Origin: UBA8514 sp050251415
GTDB lineage: Bacteria; Bacillota; Clostridia; Lachnospirales; Anaerotignaceae
DNA length: 64,000 bases
Reading direction: 5' to 3'
NCBI GenBank assembly: GCA_050251415.1
Contig: JBFWMT010000002.1
Location: forward strand, 12,038-76,037
Below the pieces are notes generated by a model. The model was given only the letters and a program-made list of their open reading frames with translations, made no database searches and was not told the DNA's origin. The position numbers and the translations under genes were made by a program. Below, piece by piece: positions 8,647-16,695 of the stretch; position 1 is the stretch's first letter; every line of letters starts with the position of its first letter.

Positions 8647-11067
8647 TTAAAGATCCGAAAACATTGTACTTTGGCTGTTCATTTTTGATATTGCCAATTC
8701 CAATGCAGTAAATTTAGCTTGATAACGCTCTTCTTGATTTTCAAGCTTGTCCTCTAAATTTTCAATGATGTCATTTATAAGGTCTTCTTGTGTTTGGATA
8801 CTATTGCTTAAAAGTGATGTAGCAGAGGCTTCATTACCAGCAAGTTCAAGAAGTATACCCTTAGTTGCGCCGGTTGTTTTTGCATATTTATCTAAAGTAG
8901 TGGATAACTTTGTCATTGCACCAATATTTGTAGTTTTGGAGCCGGTGGCAGTAGTTGTTGTTGTGCCAGCGGAAGTAAATAGCTGTTTTACGGTGTCTGG
9001 TTCAGACTCTAGTGCTGCAATAAGCGCATCTTCATCTAATGTTACTTTTCCATTATCAGCATAGTCGCTAGAGGTAGATATACCAATAGAGCTCCAGCTA
9101 AGGCCGTCCGTTCTGTCGTATGAAAAAACGTTACGGAGTTCGGTGGAAAGGCTCATAAGGGTTGAGTCGGCAAAAAGAATGCCTTTTTTTGCTTTTGTCT
9201 CCCAGGCGGTAATTTGAGATTCTGTCATATCTTCCTTCTGTTCATCAGTAAGAGGCTCGTAATCATTATCTGGTTTTTCAGTGTAAGCACTATTAACAGC
9301 TGCAACAATTGTGTTGTATTCTTCTACCATAGTTTTTATTGCGCTAACGATACTATCGGAATTAACGGATGAAGTTATTTTTACGGCCTCGGTACCCTCA
9401 ATATAGTTTCCAGATGCGTCATACCCGAAAGTGCCATCTAAAGAAATTGTAATGCCATCAACATTAATGTCGTTTGTACCACGGGTTACTTCTACGGCAT
9501 CTTGCCCACCAGTGCCGTCGTAATCAATAAGCAAAATTGCATCCTGACCATCTGTGGAAACTCCGTTATAGTCAGTCCCAGTTTTGCCAAACAATAATGC
9601 ACCAAGGTCATTTCCTTCAGTAGGTTCAGTAATTGCAACTGTTCCTGAAGCACCGTTTTCATCAGATTTAATTGTGAATTTATCTGTAGTGTTGGAATAG
9701 CTGATAGTAACATTTGCATCAGAAGAATTAATTGTCTCCATCACTTTGTCAAGGGTGGTGTTTTTATCAAAGGCAACTGTGTTTCCGTCAGAATCTGTAT
9801 AGCTGGATATGGTTTTACCGTTTATGGTAATAGAGTAATTACCATCGACAGCGCTGTTTGCAAGACCACACTCAGCAAGGGTTGCACTTGTGTTTACACG
9901 GTTTGAAGTTCCGGCAGTAATGCCAAAAACACCAGTGGAGCCAAGCAAACCAGTTGAACCAGCTGAAATTGATAAAGTTGACGATGTATCAGCAGCACCC
10001 GTTGTAGCAGAAGTTGTAGCGAAAGAAATTCCGTTTTCTGCTGTTGTGTCTACTGAAATTCTTCCACTGCCAAAAGCGGTATCAAGCTTTGTTTGAAGAA
10101 AGCCTTGAAGGGATGCGAGGTCAGTTAAAGCACTCGTATCATCAAAGGTAATGGTTTTAGCTGTATCGTTATATTTAAATGTCATGGTTTGCCCGGAAAG
10201 TCTTTCGGCTAAAGTTTTGGTTTCTTTAAGGGCGGCGGTATCAATAACGCTGCCACTTGTGCCAGTACTTGTAAGTACCGTTTCGGCAGATTCTAAGCTG
10301 CTTAACCCCAATGCTGAAAGCGCGGACGCAGTTCCTCCTGTAATTTTAATAGAGTTAGAGTTTCCACTTTGGGCTGTGAAACAGAGGGAACCGTCTGTGT
10401 TAGCAGTAACTTTAAGGACATCACCAAGGTTGGCTCTGTCTGTAGTTTGGGTTTTTAAATCTTTATCTGCAAGGGCTTCATTTATTAAAGCAGCAACGTC
10501 TTCTGCGCTGGTACAAACCCCTGATTCAGCATCAAGTGTAACATAATACTTATCAGTACCATATGTAAAAGCGATGGACTTGCCTGCTATTGTTGAAACA
10601 TCTGCGTCTGCGAAGTTAATAGCACCTGTTTCAAGCAACTGAGTTGAGGCTGTGCCGCTTGATTTAAAAGAGGCATCGGTAGCAAGCTGTTTAACAGCAT
10701 CTATAGATACGTTTGTTGCTGAAGAAGAAGTACCAGATACTGAAACCTTGCTGCTGTTGGTGCTGCTAGTAACACTTGAAGTATATTTTGAGTAAAAGCT
10801 TGAACTGCAAAGGTTAGTGCTTGACGCATAAGAAGTATATTTGTTTGCAAAGGAAATAAGCTGTGAACTGATGGACTGATAAGCAGTTTGCTGCCAGCCT
10901 AAGGTTGTAAGCTTTTGCTTATTTTTTGCTATTTTACTCCTTGTACTGGTTGTCATTGCATCAATTAATGAGTCTGTGTCCAAATTACTGGCAAGACCGC
11001 TTATGCCACTGCTTACATATGATGTGGAACTTGAAGTGCTGGATGTAAGACTTGATAAACTAGCCAT
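8647..11067 (-). CDS. fliD: Flagellar cap protein FliD, long form
   Basis: FliD caps the filament and assembles flagellin subunits. The N-terminal domain (GLASNLDTDSLIDAMTT, residues ~23-39) and the C-terminal coiled-coil (last ~60 residues) are typical. At 806 residues it is clearly longer than the usual 450-600 residues; the extra length lies in a Ser/Thr/Gly-rich, surface-exposed middle with repeated beta-type segments. Start ATG with AAAGGAGGATTATT upstream. First gene of a - strand operon with fliS and the FliT-like gene. Confidence 0.93.
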   Translation of the reverse strand: MASLSSLTSSTSSSTSYVSSGISGLASNLDTDSLIDAMTTSTRSKIAKNKQKLTTLGWQQTAYQSISSQLISFANKYTSYASSTNLCSSSFYSKYTSSVTSSTNSSKVSVSGTSSSATNVSIDAVKQLATDASFKSSGTASTQLLETGAINFADADVSTIAGKSIAFTYGTDKYYVTLDAESGVCTSAEDVAALINEALADKDLKTQTTDRANLGDVLKVTANTDGSLCFTAQSGNSNSIKITGGTASALSALGLSSLESAETVLTSTGTSGSVIDTAALKETKTLAERLSGQTMTFKYNDTAKTITFDDTSALTDLASLQGFLQTKLDTAFGSGRISVDTTAENGISFATTSATTGAADTSSTLSISAGSTGLLGSTGVFGITAGTSNRVNTSATLAECGLANSAVDGNYSITINGKTISSYTDSDGNTVAFDKNTTLDKVMETINSSDANVTISYSNTTDKFTIKSDENGASGTVAITEPTEGNDLGALLFGKTGTDYNGVSTDGQDAILLIDYDGTGGQDAVEVTRGTNDINVDGITISLDGTFGYDASGNYIEGTEAVKITSSVNSDSIVSAIKTMVEEYNTIVAAVNSAYTEKPDNDYEPLTDEQKEDMTESQITAWETKAKKGILFADSTLMSLSTELRNVFSYDRTDGLSWSSIGISTSSDYADNGKVTLDEDALIAALESEPDTVKQLFTSAGTTTTTATGSKTTNIGAMTKLSTTLDKYAKTTGATKGILLELAGNEASATSLLSNSIQTQEDLINDIIENLEDKLENQEERYQAKFTALELAISKMNSQSTMFSDL

Positions 11068-11198
11068 AATAATCCTCCTTTATGGTTATAATTCTACAAA
11101 ATATTTGCTTTATCTAAAATTCTCTATACTTATTCATCGACATATAGTATACTTTTCATAAGAGTAATTTTGATAATTTTGTAGTTGAGGTGATATTT

Positions 11199-11987
11199 TT
11201 GTCTATAATAATTACATTAACAAACCAAAAAGGCGGTGTTGGAAAAACTACAACTTCCAGTGCTTTAGTGACGGGTCTTGCACTTAATGGATATAAAGTG
11301 TTAGGGGTAGATTTAGACCCTCAGGGGAATTTGGGTTTTTGCCTTGGTGTAGATTTTGAAAGCACTACAACAATTTACGAGGTGTTTAAGGGTCAGGCAT
11401 CTATTGAGGACGCTATACACAAAACAGAATTTGGGGATATCATTCCTTCAAACATATTACTTAGTGGGGCAGAGCTTGAATTTAATCGCTCGGGCAGAGA
11501 ATTTCTTTTAAAAGAATATTTAGAGCCATTAAAGGGAAAATATGATTTTATTGTTATTGATACACCGCCGGCATTGAATATTTTAACCGTTAATGCATAC
11601 GTGGCATCGGATTTCCTAATTGTGCCTATGATACCGGAGATTTTGAGCCTTTTGGGCGTAACACAGCTTAGGGAAACTGTGGAAACCGTTAAGCGTTTTT
11701 ATAATGAAAAGCTAGTGGTTATGGGGTTACTTTTAACTAAGTTTAACGGCAGAACAAACCTTGCAAAAGAGGTTTCCGAGATGGCAGACCAAATAGCCCA
11801 ACAACTGGATACAAAGGTTTTCAATTCTAAAATAAGGGCGGGTGTAGCAGTTGCTGAGGCTCCAGCACATGGGGAATCTATTTTGCTGTATGCCCCAAGG
11901 AGCAAACCAACCATAGACTATGTAAATTTTGTTGAGGAAGTTCTAAGAAGAATAAAACATCATATAAAGGAAATGAAAGCAAAGTAA
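11199..11987 (+). CDS. ParA/Soj-family ATPase
   Basis: 262-residue P-loop ATPase of the ParA/MinD superfamily. The deviant Walker A (KGGVGKTT), the switch I DLDPQGN and the Walker B DTPPAL identify the ParA/Soj branch. Such ATPases position cargo (plasmids, chromosome origins, chemosensory arrays, flagella). TTG start at 11199, six nt after GAGGTG; the GTG at 11190 overlaps that site. No parB-like gene follows; the partner 48 nt downstream carries a ComFB domain. Its setting among flagellar genes suggests positioning of the flagellar or chemosensory machinery, which is inference. Confidence 0.88.
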   Translation: MSIIITLTNQKGGVGKTTTSSALVTGLALNGYKVLGVDLDPQGNLGFCLGVDFESTTTIYEVFKGQASIEDAIHKTEFGDIIPSNILLSGAELEFNRSGREFLLKEYLEPLKGKYDFIVIDTPPALNILTVNAYVASDFLIVPMIPEILSLLGVTQLRETVETVKRFYNEKLVVMGLLLTKFNGRTNLAKEVSEMADQIAQQLDTKVFNSKIRAGVAVAEAPAHGESILLYAPRSKPTIDYVNFVEEVLRRIKHHIKEMKAK

Positions 11988-12035
11988 AAACGCATAAGGC
12001 AACGGGGTTTAAGTTTATGTAGAAAGAGGACGGGT

Positions 12036-12848
12036 ATGGCCAAGAAAACGAACAAAACAGAACATGTATTAAATTTAATTTCCAAGGCGAAGGAAACAAA
12101 CCCTACAGAGGACGATGATGTTGAAATTGAAACCATAGACAGTAAGGTTACGCCAGATTTATCTTTTGTGGATTTGCAGCTGGCACATGACACAGAGTTA
12201 TCCCAAAAGATTAAAGAAAACCTGTCACAAGAGGAAGAACCTGTGCACACACAACCATTACATGAGCAAAGTGCATTGGAAAAAGTGGTTATGAATGCCG
12301 CAAAGGCAGTTGTGGAAGAGGAAACCCCAAGAGAGGTGATTGAAGAGCCTTCTGCAAGCATGGAAGAGCCTGTAAAAGAGCAGGAAAGCTATGTGATACA
12401 AAGCAATCGCAAAGACGTACAGGTAGAGCCACTGCCAAATTTGGATGCAACAGAAACACCTGAAACGCTTGTAATACCTGAAGTACCTGAAATACCTGTA
12501 ACTCCATCAACACCTGTAACACCTGCCCATACAGAAACAGTTGAAAATGTGGATCAACAGGATGTGAAGAAAGAGGCAAAGGAGGGGTATTGTTACGTGA
12601 ATATACTTGAAGCAATTGTTAAAGAACGTGTGGAAACATATATGCGCAAGTTTGGTGTTTGCACATGTCCAAGGTGTGTTGCTGACACAATAGCGTTAAC
12701 CCTTAACGGACTGCCGGCCAAATATGTTGTTATAGATAAAAACTCGGGTTCACCAATGTTTAACTATTTAGAAACCCAATATGCAGGGGCAGTTGCAACA
12801 CAACTTTCACAGGCGTGTATTGTAGTGAAAAATAACCCATATCATTAA
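12036..12848 (+). CDS. ComFB-domain protein with acidic Pro-rich N-terminus
   Basis: 270 residues. Residues ~1-185 are acidic, Glu/Thr-rich and low in complexity, with a PEVPEIPVTPSTPVTP-type proline repeat, so probably disordered. The C-terminal ~85 residues match the late-competence ComFB domain: VNILEAIV, then GVCTCPRC with three clustered Cys, then LTLNGLPAKYVV. ComFB proteins of cyanobacteria have been reported to bind cyclic dinucleotides. It lies 48 nt after the ParA gene and is almost certainly co-transcribed, so it may act as adaptor or cargo partner of the ATPase. It is not related to ComFC/ComFA. Confidence 0.82.
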   Translation: MAKKTNKTEHVLNLISKAKETNPTEDDDVEIETIDSKVTPDLSFVDLQLAHDTELSQKIKENLSQEEEPVHTQPLHEQSALEKVVMNAAKAVVEEETPREVIEEPSASMEEPVKEQESYVIQSNRKDVQVEPLPNLDATETPETLVIPEVPEIPVTPSTPVTPAHTETVENVDQQDVKKEAKEGYCYVNILEAIVKERVETYMRKFGVCTCPRCVADTIALTLNGLPAKYVVIDKNSGSPMFNYLETQYAGAVATQLSQACIVVKNNPYH

Positions 12849-12853
12849 ATAAT

Positions 12854-12906
12854 AAAAAAGTATGTATTTTATAAGGCTTAATTACCTTTAAGATACATAC
12901 TTTTTT
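12854..12906. terminator. Bidirectional terminator between ComFB and C39 genes
   Basis: AAAAAAGTATGTAT (12854-12867) pairs with ATACATAC plus T6 (12893-12906), with further inner pairing (AGG/CCT). It serves two convergent operons. Confidence 0.85.
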
Positions 12907-12908
12907 GT

Positions 12909-13838
12909 TTAACTTTTACTAACAGACCAAAAAGGACCACCGTAACTAGATGCATATTTTGCCTCAGATAGTATAATATCAAAACTCCACGCTTTTTGGC
13001 TGTTTTCCAGGCTTTTAGCATCGGCAATCAGCACTTCGCCGTTTTCCGTAACCCCACGCAAAATTATAAAATGTCCGCCAGAGGTAAAATGACCTTTATC
13101 CATTAAAACAACAACTAAATTACCTTTGTTAAGCTCATCTATAAGGGTTGCTTTGCTTGGCGTTATAAGGCTTTGGGCGGTAAGCCCGTAGTTTGCTGCA
13201 CCATTGGCTATTATGGAGTGGTAAGAACCACCGTTATTAGCAAACTCCCCGTTATCGTATGCCCATTTTGCCGCATCTGTGGGGTATACGATGTCATCTG
13301 TAAGGCTTGAGACAAGCATGGCAATGGTGGTTGGCCCACAACCATACACAGCAAGGGTGTTGCTGTTGCCATAAATTGAATCGCCCCATCGTGGGTCTGT
13401 TTGGGAGAAATACGTTACTTTACTGGAATTGCTGTAAAATATAACCTCCACCGTTTCAGCAGGGGAATTTTGTGTGATACTAACGGGTTCTACTTTGGCG
13501 ATAATGGCTTCATTCTCTTTTTCTTTTTCTTTGTATTCCTCATATTTATATGCTAAATCCGTTATAACTGTAGTGGCCAACTGGGAAGCATTATCAGCGA
13601 ATGTACTTGTATTTTCCACAATATTTTGTGCTTGGTTCTTTGCGTATATTTTGAAATAGCCAATATCTTTAGGGGTAACATAGGCTGAAAAAAGAGCAAG
13701 AAAAATACAAAATCCTATAAACGTAGTGCTAAAAACCGTTGCAAGCAACACGTCAAAAACATTCCCAATTTTTTCGCCAAAGGAAGGTCGGGTTCGTCGT
13801 CGGCTGTATTTATTTTGATTTTTGTAGTAATTGTTCAT
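12909..13838 (-). CDS. Membrane-anchored C39-like cysteine peptidase
   Basis: 309 residues: a basic cytoplasmic N-terminus, one membrane helix (about 28-53), a charged helical spacer (60-115) and an extracytoplasmic papain-like C39_2-type domain (about 140-309). The catalytic set is visible: Cys167 in YGCGPTT, His256 in GGHFIIL and Asp273. The protein could process a peptide or cut peptidoglycan cross-links. Its start overlaps the stop of the FtsE-like ATPase gene (ATGA), so the two are translationally coupled. Confidence 0.85.
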   Translation of the reverse strand: MNNYYKNQNKYSRRRTRPSFGEKIGNVFDVLLATVFSTTFIGFCIFLALFSAYVTPKDIGYFKIYAKNQAQNIVENTSTFADNASQLATTVITDLAYKYEEYKEKEKENEAIIAKVEPVSITQNSPAETVEVIFYSNSSKVTYFSQTDPRWGDSIYGNSNTLAVYGCGPTTIAMLVSSLTDDIVYPTDAAKWAYDNGEFANNGGSYHSIIANGAANYGLTAQSLITPSKATLIDELNKGNLVVVLMDKGHFTSGGHFIILRGVTENGEVLIADAKSLENSQKAWSFDIILSEAKYASSYGGPFWSVSKS

Positions 13839-14533
13839 AGCACACGCCCATGTTTACCTTTCGTAACGTCAGATAATATTCGTCCATCTCGTATTGTTAT
13901 AACCCTTTTTTTCATTACAGCAACCAGCTTGGTTGCGTGGGTTGCAATTAGCACAGTTTTGCCAAGCTTATTGATGTCGTTAAAAATATTCATTATATCC
14001 CAAGCGGTTTCGTAATCCAAATTTGCTGTGGGTTCGTCGGCAACTACAATCAAGGGATTATTTACAACAGCCCTTGCCATCAGCACCTTAAACCGTTCTC
14101 CTTCGGATAATTCCCTTGGGTATTCATTCATTTTTTTTGTGATGCCCACCAAGCCCAATGCTTTTGGTATGGTTTCTTTAATGGTTTTTGTGGGTTGATC
14201 TGTTACACGCATCACCAGTTCCAAGTTTTGGTAAACTGTTTTGTTTTCCAAAAGACCGATTTCTTTTGTAATGATGCCAAACATACGCCTATAGTAGGGA
14301 AACTGTTCTCGTCCCAGTTGGTTTAAAGGCAAGGTGGATACACAAATGTCGCCAGAGGTGGGGTCTATATCCTTAGTGATCAGTTTAAGAAGTGTGCTTT
14401 TGCCTGCACCGCTTTTGCCTACAAAAAATACAAATTCTCCACTATCTATGTTAAGGGTGATGTTTTTAACGCCAAATTCATCTGAAAATGCGTTGTTATT
14501 ATATTGTTTAGAAACCTTTTCCAGATGTATCAA
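13835..14533 (-). CDS. FtsE-like ABC ATPase, divergent and without FtsX
   Basis: 232-residue ABC ATPase most like FtsE. Walker A (G39-K-S-G-A-G-K-S46), Walker B (IVVADEPTANLD) and the H-loop (IATHAT) are intact. The Q-loop Gln appears replaced by Lys90 (GIITKEIGLL) and the signature is L142-S-E-G-E rather than LSGGE. FtsE normally acts with FtsX to activate cell-wall hydrolases; no ftsX is adjacent, and the next gene is a membrane C39-like peptidase. TTG start at 14533, nine nt after AAGGAG. The stop is UGA, overlapping the next ATG. Confidence 0.85.
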   Translation of the reverse strand: MIHLEKVSKQYNNNAFSDEFGVKNITLNIDSGEFVFFVGKSGAGKSTLLKLITKDIDPTSGDICVSTLPLNQLGREQFPYYRRMFGIITKEIGLLENKTVYQNLELVMRVTDQPTKTIKETIPKALGLVGITKKMNEYPRELSEGERFKVLMARAVVNNPLIVVADEPTANLDYETAWDIMNIFNDINKLGKTVLIATHATKLVAVMKKRVITIRDGRILSDVTKGKHGRVL

Positions 14534-14556
14534 AACAGTAATCTCCTTTTAACATA

Positions 14557-14591
14557 AACTAATTATGCCTTTAATTTGAACTAATTATGCC
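14557..14591. repeat. Two 13-bp direct repeats upstream of the FtsE-like gene
   Basis: AACTAATTATGCC occurs at 14557-14569 and again at 14579-14591, a 22-bp period (about two helical turns). The repeats lie between a possible -10 for the leftward gene (TATACT on the - strand, 14595-14600) and its ribosome site. The arrangement resembles an operator bound by a protein on one DNA face. The flagellin promoter lies ~100 bp away. Confidence 0.55.
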
Positions 14592-14691
14592 GTTAGTATA
14601 TCATTTAATTGTAAAATTGCATATCTTTAAGGGGAAAAAAAGAGAATTTTGAAAAAAGTTATATTTTTGCCAAAAAAAACTAAAAAAGGTA

Positions 14692-14718
14692 TTAAGTTTA
14701 TTCTTTTTGTTCCGATAT
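14692..14718 (+). promoter_or_regulatory. Sigma-28 promoter of flagellin
   Basis: TTAA (14692-14695), 15 nt spacer, TCCGATAT (14711-14718), close to the Gram-positive SigD consensus TAAA-N15-GCCGATAT. It predicts transcription from about 14725 and a ~110-nt leader. Confidence 0.78.
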
Positions 14719-14788
14719 AGTATGTGTAAACAATAAATGACAACCCGGGTTCATTTGTTGAGGTATTTGGTTTTATTACTTATTGCAA

Positions 14789-14827
14789 AAGAGGAAATGG
14801 ATTTCCTCTTGGTTACCACAAGGAGGT
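14789..14827 (+). promoter_or_regulatory. Likely CsrA-binding leader of flagellin mRNA
   Basis: A 9-bp stem AAGAGGAAA/TTTCCTCTT (14789-14797/14802-14810) presents a TGGA tetraloop, giving ATGGA, a CsrA core in the preferred loop context. The second core AAGGA (14820-14824) lies in the Shine-Dalgarno sequence. The two GGA triplets are 23 nt apart, suitable for bridging by one CsrA dimer. CCTCTTGG (14805-14812) could alternatively pair with the Shine-Dalgarno region. csrA and fliW are encoded at 20.8-21.4 kb. Confidence 0.65.
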
Positions 14828-14835
14828 ACACAATT

Positions 14836-16395
14836 ATGAGAATTCAAAATAATAACGCTGCTAACAATGCGCTTAGACAGTACAGCTCTAACAACTCTAC
14901 TTTATCAAAGAACCTTGAAAAATTATCATCAGGCTACCAGATTAACCGTGCTGGCGATGACGCTGCTGGTCTTGCAATCTCTGAAAAAATGAGAAGCCAG
15001 ATTACAGGTCTTGAAAAAGCAACAGATAACTCTAACGATGGTATTTCTTTAGTACAAACAGCAGAAGGTGCTTTAACAGAAGTTCACTCAATGTTGAACC
15101 GTATGACAGAGCTTGCTACACAGTCTGCCAATGGTACATTCGATGACGAAACAGACCGTGCTAGCCTTCAGGAAGAGGTTGACTCTCTGTTAGAAGAAAT
15201 CGATAGAATTTCAGAATCTACAAACTACAATGGTATTAACTTGTTAGATGGTTCTGTTAGTTCTTCAACTTCAAAGATTAGCAAAACAGATAACAGTTTA
15301 GCAACTTTTGCTGATGTTGATGCGACTAAAGGTGTATATACTTCCCAAATTGTAACAGATCTTGCAAATATTGGAGATACATATGATTATACTATAAACT
15401 ATGAAGTTAACGGTAAACAAGAATCATTTACAGCTTCTTATACTGCAACCGCTGCTGCACCAGGTGTACAAGCTGTTGGAGATGAAATTGCTAAGCAAAT
15501 GAAAGATGCTGGTTTAGATGAACTGTTTGATATCGATAGTACAACCACACCTGGTGTACTTGTGTTTACTGCAAAAGATGCCGGCACTGATGGTGCAGTA
15601 GTTACAGGTGTTTCTGGTTCAAACACTGTAGCATCTACAGGTGTAAAAACTGATGATGGTCTTGCTGTTACAGTTACTACAGCGGCTTCAGATGCTTCAA
15701 CAACTGTTGATATTAGTGCTTTAACTGTTATTACTGCAGCCTCAGAATCAAATGATATTGAAAATAGTATTATAACAGTTAATGGAGAAAGATTTGCATT
15801 TGTAGATTCTACGGCAACTGCAGCAGGTATTGATCCAGACATTAATGTTGTAGTTGCAGCTGGAGCAAATCCTGTTGCTGCAGAGGCTACTACCATGGCT
15901 GCATTAATTGAGCAAAAAACAGGTGTTAAAAGTACTACTGATGGTTTATCTGCAGAGATTTCTATCAGCGAGAAAAACACTACATCTGGTTCAGCAAATG
16001 GCTTACAGTTACAGGTAGGTGACACTGCTGAAAACTTTAATAAGGTTAGTGTTGGCATTGATGATATGAGTTCTTACTCACTTGGTCTTTCCACTGTTGA
16101 TATCAGCTCACAGTCAGGTGCTGATTCTGCTCTTGCAAAAATCAAGTCCGCTATTAACACTGTTTCTGCAACAAGAGGTAAACTTGGTGCTACTCAGAAC
16201 AGACTTGAGCACACAATCAACAACCTTGCTGTAACAACAGAAAACATCACAGAGGCTGAAAGCCGTATCCGTGACGTAGACATGGCGAAAGAAATGACAG
16301 AATATACACAGAACAATATTCTTTCACAGGCTTCACAGGCTATGCTTGCACAGGCAAACCAGTTACCACAGGGTGTTCTTCAGTTATTACAGTAA
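14836..16395 (+). CDS. hag: Flagellin
   Basis: Filament protein of 519 residues. The conserved D0/D1 N-terminus (MRIQNNNAANNALRQY through SSGYQINRAGDDAAGLAISEKMR) and C-terminus (RLEHTINNL, AESRIRDVDMAKEM, ANQLPQGVLQLLQ) flank a variable Ala/Thr/Val-rich middle of about 250 residues (D2/D3), so it is longer than minimal clostridial flagellins. The ATG at 14836 follows AAGGAGGT; the frame is open further upstream to 14737 but without a ribosome site and inside the leader. Monocistronic, with a sigma-28 promoter and a strong terminator. Confidence 0.97.
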   Translation: MRIQNNNAANNALRQYSSNNSTLSKNLEKLSSGYQINRAGDDAAGLAISEKMRSQITGLEKATDNSNDGISLVQTAEGALTEVHSMLNRMTELATQSANGTFDDETDRASLQEEVDSLLEEIDRISESTNYNGINLLDGSVSSSTSKISKTDNSLATFADVDATKGVYTSQIVTDLANIGDTYDYTINYEVNGKQESFTASYTATAAAPGVQAVGDEIAKQMKDAGLDELFDIDSTTTPGVLVFTAKDAGTDGAVVTGVSGSNTVASTGVKTDDGLAVTVTTAASDASTTVDISALTVITAASESNDIENSIITVNGERFAFVDSTATAAGIDPDINVVVAAGANPVAAEATTMAALIEQKTGVKSTTDGLSAEISISEKNTTSGSANGLQLQVGDTAENFNKVSVGIDDMSSYSLGLSTVDISSQSGADSALAKIKSAINTVSATRGKLGATQNRLEHTINNLAVTTENITEAESRIRDVDMAKEMTEYTQNNILSQASQAMLAQANQLPQGVLQLLQ

Positions 16396-16425
16396 TAAAA
16401 ACAGTAACTCAATTAATAAATTTAG

Positions 16426-16454
16426 GGTGCAGACATTGTCTGCACCTTTTTTTT
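16426..16454 (+). terminator. Flagellin terminator
   Basis: GGTGCAGAC/GTCTGCACC stem (16426-16434/16438-16446) followed by eight T. Confidence 0.93.
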
Positions 16455-16457
16455 GTT

Positions 16458-16559
16458 GCCAAAAACCTTGGGCGTTGCCCAAACCCACTTGCTTTTAGAT
16501 GGGTCAATGGGTGAAACCCTTGTGGGTGTTTGAGGGCAAAGCCCTCAAGGTTTTGTCAC
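16458..16559. repeat. Compound palindromic intergenic element
   Basis: About 100 nt with nested symmetry. The outer arms CCAAAAACCTT and AAGGTTTTG pair. Inside are TTGGGC/GCCCAA (16468-16473/16477-16482) and GAGGGC/GCCCTC (16532-16537/16541-16546), plus AAACCCAC facing GTGGGTGTTT. The whole can fold as a multi-armed cruciform. It is distinct from the flagellin terminator just before it and has the look of a dispersed REP-like repeat. Confidence 0.65.
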
Positions 16560-16600
16560 TTTTTATACTTTTTCTGCTTAAAAAGTTATACGAATAGTCT

Positions 16601-16627
16601 TATCGTTTTGTGTAAAACGGTCGATAT
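16601..16627 (+). promoter_or_regulatory. Candidate sigma-28 promoter of the flgM operon
   Basis: GTCGATAT at 16620-16627 matches the sigma-28 -10 well, but the region 15 nt upstream (TATC, 16601-16604) is a poor -35. A sigma-28 promoter is expected here from other Firmicutes. Confidence 0.4.
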
Positions 16628-16695
16628 ATTAATTAGATGATATAAATGATGTATAAATATAATTTAAAGCAATTTAAAGGACGAGGAGAATTCCT

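Noticed and set aside
10151..10546. + strand frame opposite fliD
   Set aside because: Shadow of the Ser/Thr/Gly-rich fliD codons; no ribosome site.
11100..11180. Sigma-28 promoter for fliD on the - strand
   Set aside because: A GTCGATGA sequence is present near 11135-11145, but the -10 match is partial and there is no TAAA at the right distance.
12036..12848. ComF competence operon homologue
   Set aside because: The domain is ComFB-type; it is unrelated to comFA/comFC, which neighbour flgM in Bacillus.
14737..14835. N-terminal extension of flagellin from ATG 14737
   Set aside because: No ribosome site, sits inside the predicted leader hairpins, and the family N-terminus begins at 14836 after AAGGAGGT.
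15438..16058. 206-residue frame opposite flagellin
   Set aside because: Antisense shadow of Ala/Thr/Val codons in the flagellin middle domain.
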